From Helicobacter_B zhangjianzhongii (lineage in GTDB: Bacteria > Campylobacterota > Campylobacteria > Campylobacterales > Helicobacteraceae), in contig NZ_JANURN010000007.1 in assembly GCF_030249855.1 (NCBI RefSeq), forward strand, positions 47,285 through 111,284: 64,000 nt of DNA. The letters run 5' to 3'. Made by a program: the position numbers and the translations under genes. Shown here one piece after another: positions 7,065 through 13,928 of the stretch (position 1 is the stretch's first letter; the number at the start of each line of letters is the position of its first letter). Under the pieces are notes generated by a model that saw nothing but the letters and a program-made list of their open reading frames with translations, was not told the origin of the DNA and ran no database searches.

Positions 7065-8378
7065 CTAGTCCTTGTGCGTGGTGATTGCTTGGATAAGCGT
7101 GGAGAGGCTTGCTTGTGCGTGCTTGTAGGAGCTGTGCGGTAGGCTTTGGTGGGCTAGGAGGGTGGATTCCAGCTCGCTTGGCTTGCATAAGGTGTAGCCA
7201 TCAATGCAGGCAAAAAGGGCTTCTTGATTAAATATCGCTTCGCCGCTGATAAGCTTAGTGCCAAAAAATGCCGGCTCAAGGGGATTATGCCCGCCTGCTG
7301 GGACAAATGCACCGCCTAAAATCACTATATCTGCTATGACATAGCAGTTGTTTAGCTCGCCTAGGGTGTCAAGCAAGATGACTTGTATATCGCTTGGTGG
7401 GCAGTGTGTGAGATCGCTCTGGGAGAATCGCGTGAAGCTAAAATCGCTAGATTCTAGCAATGTGCTTACTTCATCAAAGCGTTCGGGGTGGCGAGGGGCT
7501 AGGATTAGTAGGCTAGAATCCATTTTTTGCGTTTTGGGCGATTCTAGCCCACAAGCCGAATCCATTTTGCTAGAATCCACTTTTTTTAACGCGCTAAAGG
7601 CTTGCAGCACCAGCTCTTCCTCCCCCCTATGCGTAGAGGCAGCGACAATCACTAGGCGATTTTTGGGCTTAGGGTAAGTGTGGCTTATGTGAATGGGGCT
7701 TAGCAGCTTGAGATTCCCAAAGATGTGGATATTGCGCGCTCCCAAGGTGCTTAGGCGATCTGTGTCAGCTTGAGTTTGGGCAAAGACTCTATCAATATAG
7801 CTAAAAAGCACGCGATAAAACGCACGGAAACGGCGGTATTTAGGATAGGAGCGCGTGGAGATTCTCGCGTTTATGAGTAAAGTCTGCGCGCCTAGTGCCT
7901 TAGCAGTGTGAAAAAGCTCTAGCCATAGCTCCGCTTCGGTAACCACAAGGGCTTGCAGCTGTTTTAGGCGGCGGGCATAAAAGGGCAGGAATATCTCAAA
8001 AGGCAGGAACTCCACGCGGATTGTAGGCTCACTCGTATAGCTACTTTGGGCTAGGTCAAAGCCTGTCTGCGTGGTGGTGGTGAGCAAGATATTGCGCGTG
8101 GGGGTTGCTAGGGCTTGTATGATTGGCTCTAGGGATTTGATCTCGCCAAAGGAGCAGGCGTGCAGCCAAATATGCGGACAAAAATCCTTGCAAAATCCGC
8201 TAGATCTTGGGGTAAAAACGCGCACAAATGGGAAAAATCGCGCAGGGATAGAGCGGCGGTATTTGGGCTTGGTGCTAAGGTAGAGTAGCGGCAGAGCAAG
8301 TAGGATCCACGCCGCACCACAAAGCACGCGATATAGCCAAATAGCCATATACGCACACTTAGGCTTGGCTGTCTGCAC
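7065..8378 (-). CDS. waaA: 3-deoxy-D-manno-octulosonic acid (KDO) transferase WaaA
   Basis: GT-B glycosyltransferase that adds KDO to lipid A. Motifs: LHACSFGEIKS (catalytic-Glu loop, residues about 76-86), VTEAELWLELF (about 145-155) and the nucleotide-binding GGAFVPAGGHNPLEPAFFG near the C-terminus. The N-terminus has a membrane anchor (LLALPLLYLS). Length 437 is near the usual 390-425; a segment KKVDSSKMDSACGLESPKT before LILAPRHPERF is made of repeat words (KVDS, KMDS) inserted ahead of a conserved motif. An internal ATG 10 codons in (MAIWLYRVL) is a possible start. Ends 4 bases before the RluA-like gene. Confidence 0.93.
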   Translation of the reverse strand: MQTAKPKCAYMAIWLYRVLCGAAWILLALPLLYLSTKPKYRRSIPARFFPFVRVFTPRSSGFCKDFCPHIWLHACSFGEIKSLEPIIQALATPTRNILLTTTTQTGFDLAQSSYTSEPTIRVEFLPFEIFLPFYARRLKQLQALVVTEAELWLELFHTAKALGAQTLLINARISTRSYPKYRRFRAFYRVLFSYIDRVFAQTQADTDRLSTLGARNIHIFGNLKLLSPIHISHTYPKPKNRLVIVAASTHRGEEELVLQAFSALKKVDSSKMDSACGLESPKTQKMDSSLLILAPRHPERFDEVSTLLESSDFSFTRFSQSDLTHCPPSDIQVILLDTLGELNNCYVIADIVILGGAFVPAGGHNPLEPAFFGTKLISGEAIFNQEALFACIDGYTLCKPSELESTLLAHQSLPHSSYKHAQASLSTLIQAITTHKD

Positions 8379-8381
8379 GAT

Positions 8382-9086
8382 TTAGGATTCTAGGTAGAGG
8401 ATCCTGCCACAATGTGGGCAGGTGATAATATCAGCACTATGAGAAATATCGCTTAAAAGCTTGTCATTTAGCTTGATGAAGCAGCCGCCACAGGCGTGGC
8501 GTTTGATAGGCACGACACTAGAGTTTTTCGCCCATTTGCGGATCTTTTCATAAAAGGCGATGATATTTTGATCCATAGCAGTTATGCACTTTTCTTTCTT
8601 GGCAAAAATAGCTTGCTGGGATTGCTTGATCTCTTCTATCTCTCCATCGACTTTTTGCTGCTCTTGGGCGATTTGTGATTCTAGCTCGACTAATTGCTGG
8701 GCGATCTCTTGCTCTTTTGGCGCGTAGGATTCTAGCTCTTTATTTAGACGCGCTATTTCGTTGTTTGCGTGCTTTAGCTGCTCTTTTGCTAGGTCTTCTT
8801 CAATGGCAAGTCCGCGTGCTTCTCTGTCAGAGCAGCCATCTTTAATGCGCTGGGAGATAGCTTCTAGCTTGGCGTTGTTGTCTGTGATATTGGCTTCGTT
8901 GCGCTCTATGGCTATGGCTAGGGCTTCCTTTTCTTCACTGGAGCGAGATTGGCTAGCGATAAGCTCTAGCTTCTGGGCTAGGAGCTTGTCGAGATTGGCG
9001 CGTTTCTCCTGCATTACAGGCACAAGTGCATCAGATTCTGTATCAATCTGCGCGATTTGTATGAGCTGTTGCAAATGTTTATTCAT
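8382..9086 (-). CDS. Coiled-coil zinc-ribbon protein (HP0958/FlgZ-like)
   Basis: 234 residues: a long charged coiled coil (residues about 5-180, rich in Glu/Lys/Gln) then a C4 zinc ribbon CGGCFIKLN...CPHCGRILY. In H. pylori the homologue HP0958 is needed for flagellum assembly, stabilising RpoN and acting with flaA mRNA; that role is transferred from the family. Lies between waaA (4 bases apart) and nif3 (8 bases apart), the same order as H. pylori. Length is normal and no repeat units are present. Confidence 0.88.
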   Translation of the reverse strand: MNKHLQQLIQIAQIDTESDALVPVMQEKRANLDKLLAQKLELIASQSRSSEEKEALAIAIERNEANITDNNAKLEAISQRIKDGCSDREARGLAIEEDLAKEQLKHANNEIARLNKELESYAPKEQEIAQQLVELESQIAQEQQKVDGEIEEIKQSQQAIFAKKEKCITAMDQNIIAFYEKIRKWAKNSSVVPIKRHACGGCFIKLNDKLLSDISHSADIITCPHCGRILYLES

Positions 9087-9094
9087 AAAAGTCC

Positions 9095-9823
9095 TTATAG
9101 GTAAGAAAATGGGGAAAAGTTAGGCAGTATTGTAGCACTGAGATTCTTAATTTTCAAAAGGCTTTGCAGGATTTTTGTAAATTCTCTCTCGCTCTCATAA
9201 TGCCCCACATCGATGAAGCTTAGTCCATTGCTTTTGCCAATCATCGCATCGTGGTATTTCACATCGCCGCAGATTAGGCAGCTATGTGGCGTGGTGATCT
9301 CCCTAGCGTAGCTTGCCCCAGAGCCACACACGATATAAATATGCTCTATATTCTGCTCTGCTTGCACGAAGCGGATATGCTCTAGGGATAGAGCCTTTTT
9401 GCACGATTTAGCAAGCTCTAGCAGCGGTGTGGGCGCGATCTGGCAGTGCTGGGCTATGCCTTGCTCTGTGGTGGCAAAGCCTAGGATCTCTCTAGCAAAA
9501 TGCGCGTTTAAATGCGTGAGGTCAAAGTTTGTATGCATAGCGATGAGGGCGCAGTTTTTCTGCATAAGTGTGGCGATGAGATTGGCAGGGTAGGTGGCGG
9601 TGTCTAGGGACTTTAGAGGGGAGAATATGAGCGGGTGGTGGGTGATTAGCAAGGTGTTTGGCTCTAAATGTTGCGCCATAGTAGAGTCTAGCTCTAAAGC
9701 CAGCGCGATAGAATCCACCTTTTGCCCCATTGTGCCGATATTTAGCCCAGAGTTATCCCAGCTTGCTTGCAGGCTGAAGGGGCTTAGGCTATCTAGTAGG
9801 GTGTAAATTTCGCTGATATACAT
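9095..9823 (-). CDS. Nif3-like dinuclear metal-binding protein (YbgI/GTP cyclohydrolase-like family)
   Basis: 242 residues. N-terminal SWDNSGLNIG matches the family opening (E/D-N-x-G), LLITHHPLIFSPLKSLD near residues 77-93 provides two metal histidines, and FIDVGHYESEREF near the C-terminus supplies the remaining histidine and glutamate. Biochemical role of the family is uncertain. It is followed in H. pylori by glyQ; here the restriction-modification block intervenes. Confidence 0.88.
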   Translation of the reverse strand: MYISEIYTLLDSLSPFSLQASWDNSGLNIGTMGQKVDSIALALELDSTMAQHLEPNTLLITHHPLIFSPLKSLDTATYPANLIATLMQKNCALIAMHTNFDLTHLNAHFAREILGFATTEQGIAQHCQIAPTPLLELAKSCKKALSLEHIRFVQAEQNIEHIYIVCGSGASYAREITTPHSCLICGDVKYHDAMIGKSNGLSFIDVGHYESEREFTKILQSLLKIKNLSATILPNFSPFSYL

Positions 9824-9880
9824 TGAGAAAACTCCTTTTGTGGTTTTGTCGATTCAGTCTTGGGTGGGCAATGCGCGTGA

Positions 9881-9939
9881 TTTTGCAAATTTCGGGCGGT
9901 CATTACCGCTTAGGTAACTCCCGCCCAAAATTTGCAAAA
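9881..9939. repeat. Palindromic repeat family C, copy 1
   Basis: Core on the minus strand GAGTTACCTAAGCGGTAAT then GACCGC; arms TTTTGCAAATTTCGGGCGG and its near-complement at the right. The inner TTACC/GGTAA stem is constant in all three copies while the outer arms differ completely. Confidence 0.88.
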
Positions 9940-10012
9940 AACACCCACAGCCCCACCACAATCCCTAGAATCGTGTGAGATAAAACAGGCTTTTTGAAGA
10001 AGCCCTTTTTTT

Positions 10013-10052
10013 GTCATTGCGAGACACTGCGAAGCAGTGGCGTGGCAATCCA
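10013..10052. repeat. Hairpin repeat family A, copy 1
   Basis: Ends TCATTGCGAG and CGTGGCAATCC are shared by all six copies; the internal hairpin here is CACTGC-gaa-GCAGTG. Confidence 0.92.
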
Positions 10053-10194
10053 CAAAAGAAATGGATTCTAGCCCAATACTACCGCAAGAGAAACAAGCCT
10101 ACTTAGAATCGTTTTGCATTATATCGCACTCCTAGAATCCACTTTTTTAAATTGCAGACAAAAATACAAAGCGTAGCTTCTTTAGTAATCCATA

Positions 10195-10227
10195 CTAGAA
10201 TCCACTTTTTCAAAAAGTGGATTCTAG
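10195..10227. terminator. Perfect inverted pair of the GTGGATTCTAG word, probable hsdS terminator
   Basis: Arms of 16 bases around a single C, ending 2 bases before the hsdS stop codon. With A/T tracts at the hairpin centre rather than after it, it is not a textbook intrinsic terminator, but its position right after the last gene of the block fits transcription termination. Confidence 0.6.
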
Positions 10228-10229
10228 GG

Positions 10230-11909
10230 CTACTCCATCCTTAAGCCCTTTTTGAGTGTGAAAAGGGTGTCTAAAATTTGAGTGATATGTTCTTGCTCTT
10301 GGAGTGGCGGCAGGGGGATAGTGAAGTTTTTTAAAATATCTAGCGGTGGAATATTTTTAATAGCTGAACCTTTGCTGTTTTCTTGAGATTTTTGCTTAAT
10401 AAGAAAATCAAAAAAAATCATAAAATATGGTATCCACTCTTCATTGACTAGCTTGATTTTCATTAAGGCTTGATTGATAATTCCTTTCGGTGCATTTTTT
10501 GGAATTCTAAAAATTTCGCCTATCGTCCCCGCACAACTTACAATAATGTCATTTTCAAAAACTTCAAATTGCTTTAGTTTTTCAAAATGTTCTAATGAAA
10601 TATAGTATTCCCCTAGAGTTTCGCTCTTTTGAATAGCATTTTTTTGCTCGTATATTTTTACTGCATTATTTCCATTTGGGATAAACATATCTTTTGTAAT
10701 TGCACTCCCAAAGGGACCTTTTTTCATCTCACAAATATCCCCAAGTTTGACCCACGCCCAAGAATTTGGGATAGTAAAGGGGGCTTCGCTAAAGTTTAAC
10801 GGCGTGATTTCTTTGCATTTTGCAATTTCTTTTTTTAAAATTTGAATTTGGGATTTCAAAAAGGCTTTTTTATCCTTGTCTTTTTCAAGCTTTAATTCTT
10901 TTTCACAAATTTTGAGCTTCTTTTCTAAATCTTTGCGTTTTTGCTTTATGTTATCGTTGTAAGTGCTGATTTCATCAAAGGCGGAGAGTGTAGGGGAGCT
11001 TCTGCGATAAAGTTTGCTTAAACTGCCCTCTAGGGCAAGTTTGAGCAAACTCTTTTCAATTCTCTTTTCAATTCTCTTTAAATTCTCTTTAGTCATAGCA
11101 AAATCATTTGCGAGTGAAACGAGCAAATCAAGTTTTTTGACAATTTCTTGCTGTTCCTTTAACGGCGGCAGGGGGATAGTGAAATTTTTTAACATTGTTT
11201 GATTAATATTATTTTGTGCAACACCCCTGCCCAAACTATTAACATAATCTTTCATAGACATTAAACAATACATTAAAAACTTAGTATCATAGTCATAAGT
11301 TTCTATAAGGGCGGCTATGGCTTGATTTGTCGCCGCATCTATATTTAAAATTGCAGTTTCACCAAGCGTTGCAAATATCGTATAAAGCAAAGTGCCTTTT
11401 TTAAAAATTTTTGCCGATGAATTTTCAAGTCCTAATTCCGTGATAAATTCTTGCGTTTGATTGACGACATTATTTTTCACATCGGCTATTTTTACCCACG
11501 GGATTGTGCCGTTGTGCCAATATTCTATTTTATCCCTTGAAGGTGTGCCTCCGCTCACTATCTCACAAATATCCCCGAGTTTGACCCACGCCCAAGAATT
11601 TGGGATAGTAAAGGGGGCTTCGCTAAGGTTTAACGGCGTGATTTCCTTGCATTTTGTAAGCTCTTTTTTTAGCATTTGAATTTGAGATTTTAAAAAAGCT
11701 TTTTGCTCTTTGTCTTTTTCAAGCTTTAATTCTTTTTCACAAATTTTGAGCTTCTTTTCTAAATTTTTGCGTTTTTGCTTTATGTTATCGTTATAAATTT
11801 CAAGCTCATCAAAGGCGTTAAGCCCATTATTTTCACGGCGGAATTTCGCAGTCAAGCTTCCCTTAATAGCATAGTCTAGCAAGGACTTTTTTAAGGTATC
11901 TGTTTTCAT
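10230..11909 (-). CDS. hsdS: Type I restriction-modification specificity subunit HsdS
   Basis: 559-residue DNA-recognition subunit with two target-recognition halves. Each half carries a charged helix (LEKKLKICEKELKLEKDK) followed by the same entry sequence APFTIPNSWAWVKLGDICE, then divergent recognition sequence (VSGGTPSRDKIEYW in half 1; MKKGPFGSAITKDMF in half 2) and a closing FTIPLPPLKEQQEI / FTIPLPPLQEQEHI helix. The unusual placement of a long coiled coil before each recognition domain is clear. The near-identical halves create direct DNA repeats. Its start overlaps the toxin stop by 4 bases. Base composition is visibly AT-richer than neighbouring housekeeping genes. Confidence 0.93.
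   Translation of the reverse strand: MKTDTLKKSLLDYAIKGSLTAKFRRENNGLNAFDELEIYNDNIKQKRKNLEKKLKICEKELKLEKDKEQKAFLKSQIQMLKKELTKCKEITPLNLSEAPFTIPNSWAWVKLGDICEIVSGGTPSRDKIEYWHNGTIPWVKIADVKNNVVNQTQEFITELGLENSSAKIFKKGTLLYTIFATLGETAILNIDAATNQAIAALIETYDYDTKFLMYCLMSMKDYVNSLGRGVAQNNINQTMLKNFTIPLPPLKEQQEIVKKLDLLVSLANDFAMTKENLKRIEKRIEKSLLKLALEGSLSKLYRRSSPTLSAFDEISTYNDNIKQKRKDLEKKLKICEKELKLEKDKDKKAFLKSQIQILKKEIAKCKEITPLNFSEAPFTIPNSWAWVKLGDICEMKKGPFGSAITKDMFIPNGNNAVKIYEQKNAIQKSETLGEYYISLEHFEKLKQFEVFENDIIVSCAGTIGEIFRIPKNAPKGIINQALMKIKLVNEEWIPYFMIFFDFLIKQKSQENSKGSAIKNIPPLDILKNFTIPLPPLQEQEHITQILDTLFTLKKGLRME
10727..10982. repeat. Direct repeat within hsdS, copy 1 (second target-recognition half)
   Basis: About 255 bases, highly similar to 11561-11816, covering the coiled coil and the SWAWVKLGDICE entry of the recognition domain. 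Such repeats permit recombination that swaps or deletes recognition domains. Confidence 0.9.
11561..11816. repeat. Direct repeat within hsdS, copy 2 (first target-recognition half)
   Basis: Same orientation as 10727-10982, with scattered substitutions (for example LTKCKE versus IAKCKE in translation). Spacing between copies is one recognition half, about 830 bases. Confidence 0.9.
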
Positions 11910-12166
11910 TTGTAAATATCGCCCCTTGAGTCTGCCTTATAAGCATAGATTAAAATCTCGCTTTCAAGCACTTCGTATAAAAAGCGGTATTTGCTAATTC
12001 TTAGGCGGTAGTGGTTTGCTTTGCCTTGCAGTTTTTTAATATCTAGCTTCGCTTCATAAGGATTTTGCGCGATTGTCTCAAAGCTTTCAAAAACTTTGGC
12101 TTGTATGTCTTGGTGCTTTTTTAAAAACTTTATAAAATCCTTGTGATACTCTATGTTATAGGGCAT
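11906..12166 (-). CDS. RelE/ParE-family toxin
   Basis: 86-residue protein with the compact RelE/ParE outline: EYHKDFIKFLKKH near the N-terminus, a middle LQGKANHYRLRISKYRFLYEV and a C-terminal strand ILIYAYKADSRGDIYK. The RISKYRFLY and Y/K/R residues at the end correspond to the RNase/gyrase-toxin surface in the family; whether it targets mRNA or gyrase is not decidable. It overlaps its antitoxin by 11 bases and hsdS by 4, so it is locked inside the hsd operon. Confidence 0.85.
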   Translation of the reverse strand: MPYNIEYHKDFIKFLKKHQDIQAKVFESFETIAQNPYEAKLDIKKLQGKANHYRLRISKYRFLYEVLESEILIYAYKADSRGDIYK

Positions 12167-12428
12167 TTTGTATGCCTTGCTCTGTTGTATTTCTCCTTTT
12201 ATTTTCTTGGCTTACAAGCCTTTTTAGCTCTTCGTGGCTTATGGTTTTGCCCTCTGCTAAGTCCTTACGCGCCTCTACCCACGCTTCATAATCCTCTTTT
12301 GTCATAATGGTGTCATCATAGTCATCTGCTTGTGTTAGCACTTCTACAAGCTCCACGCCTTTGATAAGGTTTATCGCTGAAATTATGGCGTCTTTGTTGT
12401 GTTTGTCAATACTCACTTCTAGCAGCAT
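12156..12428 (-). CDS. Antitoxin of the RelE/ParE-type pair
   Basis: 90 residues: an N-terminal MLLEVSIDKHNKDAIISAINLIKGV that could form a small DNA-binding/dimer fold, followed by DDTIMTKEDYEAWVEARKDLAEGKTISHEELKRLV, the acidic helical C-terminus typical of RelB/Phd-type antitoxins that wrap the toxin. It precedes and overlaps the toxin gene, the classical order, and lies 9 bases after hsdM. A strong Shine-Dalgarno AAGGAG precedes the ATG. The specific antitoxin family is not clear from sequence alone. Confidence 0.8.
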   Translation of the reverse strand: MLLEVSIDKHNKDAIISAINLIKGVELVEVLTQADDYDDTIMTKEDYEAWVEARKDLAEGKTISHEELKRLVSQENKRRNTTEQGIQNAL

Positions 12429-12437
12429 AGTTTCTCC

Positions 12438-13928
12438 TTATTCGTTTTCTTTAATTATAGTAGAAATTTGCTTCATTATGGAATCTAGCGTGGCGTTTAG
12501 CTTATCTCTCTCGGCTTTGATCTGCTCCATAAGCTCTAGGGGGTCTAGTATCTCTTCTTCTTCGCTCACATAGCCGCATAAGTCAAAATTATAATTCCTA
12601 GATTCAAGTTCTTCTTTGGTGTAGGACTTAGCCTTGAAATTCCCACTTTCATCTTGTAAGGCTTCTTTGCCGCTCTGCCACCACGCTAAAAAGGGCGTGA
12701 AATGCTCTAGGCTCATTTGCTTTGTTTTGCCAAAAGATTTTATACCCTCTGGCATATCAAGGCGGTAGAAATGCGTCTTTTCCGTGCCGCCTTTATCAGC
12801 GTTGAAAAAAAGTAAATTTGTGGGGATAGAAGTGTAAGGGGCAAAAACGCTTTTAGGCAAACGCAAGATAAGATAGAGATTAAAATCACTTAAAAGCTTT
12901 CTTTTGAGATTGACTTTTGCATTATCAGCACCAAATAAAAAGCCATCAGGCAGCACGACTGCGGCTTTGCCTTTGAAAGATAGTCGGTGCAAAATGAGAG
13001 CCATAAATAAATCTGCCGTTTCACTGCTTTTGTATTCTTGGGGGAAATGTTTAATATCATTACCACGCTCATTACCACCATAAGGGGGATTCATTAAGAT
13101 GATGTCAAATTTGGGGTATTTTGTAAGATTTATATCAAAGTCTTCAAAATTGCTAAAATCAAAGGCATTGCCGTGCTTTAGGTTTGGATTTTCTATGCCG
13201 TTAATGAGTAAATTTGTCGCACAAAGTAGATAGGGCAAGGACTTTTTCTCACAACCATAAAAGCTTGTTTCAAAGACTTTTCTATCGCTTGTTAAACTTA
13301 CTTGCTTTTCTAAAAAATGTGCCGCAGATATAAGAAAGCCCCCTGTCCCACAAGCTAAATCGGCTACACTCTCGCCTAACTTTGGGCTAAGCATTTCTAC
13401 CATAAATTCTGTAACGGCACGCGGTGTGTAAAACTCGCCGGCATTTCCTGCACTTTGCAAGGTTTTTAAAAAGCTTTCATAGACTTTGCAAAGCTCTTTA
13501 AAATCTTGTCTATTGTGAATCTTAAGGCTAGATTCTATCTCGTTTATCACTTCGCGTAAAAGATAGCCGTCTTTCATATAGTTGTTTAAATCTTCAAAAA
13601 CATTTCGCACGATGGATTGATTGAGCGGGGTAGATTCTGTGATGTTTAAGGCTTTTAGCGTGGGAAAAAGCTCATTATTGATAAATGTGAGTAAAGGTTC
13701 GCCTGTGGGGGACTTCTGCCCTATCGCCCAAGACTCCCAACGCAAATGCTCGGGGATTATAGAGTGATACTCCGTGCCGTTCATCTCATTTAGGGCAGTC
13801 CATTCTCTTTCATAATAATCATAAAGCTTTAGGAATAAAATCCACGCGATTTGCTCCATTCTTTGTGCATCGCCATTAACTCCTGCGTCTTGACGCATAA
13901 TGTTTTGAAGTTTTTTGATATTTAGCAT
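12438..13928 (-). CDS. hsdM: Type I restriction-modification methyltransferase HsdM
   Basis: 496-residue N6-adenine methyltransferase of the type I complex. GEFYTPR at 164-170 is the family hallmark ahead of the SAM site, LACGTGGF at 191-198 is the SAM-binding motif I, and NPPY at 280-283 is the catalytic motif IV. The N-terminal helical domain (residues 1-150) and C-terminal specificity-contact region are both present, so the protein looks complete. It overlaps hsdR by 1 base. Confidence 0.96.
   Translation of the reverse strand: MLNIKKLQNIMRQDAGVNGDAQRMEQIAWILFLKLYDYYEREWTALNEMNGTEYHSIIPEHLRWESWAIGQKSPTGEPLLTFINNELFPTLKALNITESTPLNQSIVRNVFEDLNNYMKDGYLLREVINEIESSLKIHNRQDFKELCKVYESFLKTLQSAGNAGEFYTPRAVTEFMVEMLSPKLGESVADLACGTGGFLISAAHFLEKQVSLTSDRKVFETSFYGCEKKSLPYLLCATNLLINGIENPNLKHGNAFDFSNFEDFDINLTKYPKFDIILMNPPYGGNERGNDIKHFPQEYKSSETADLFMALILHRLSFKGKAAVVLPDGFLFGADNAKVNLKRKLLSDFNLYLILRLPKSVFAPYTSIPTNLLFFNADKGGTEKTHFYRLDMPEGIKSFGKTKQMSLEHFTPFLAWWQSGKEALQDESGNFKAKSYTKEELESRNYNFDLCGYVSEEEEILDPLELMEQIKAERDKLNATLDSIMKQISTIIKENE

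Larger units (their letters stand above)
9824..10229. other. Gene-free 406-base interval filled with repeats
   Basis: Between nif3 and hsdS, i.e. at the downstream edge of the restriction-modification block. It holds a copy of the CAGTCTTGGGTGGGCAATGCG word (9857-9877), family C copy 1 (9881-9939), family A copy 1 (10013-10052), a TTCTTTAGTAA word near 10177, a GTGGATTCTAG word near 10130 and a perfect inverted pair (10195-10227). No open frame with a convincing start was seen. Confidence 0.85.

Noticed and set aside
9824..10229. Insertion sequence or transposase remnant beside the restriction block
   Set aside because: No transposase-like open frame or remnant was found; only short repeats are present.
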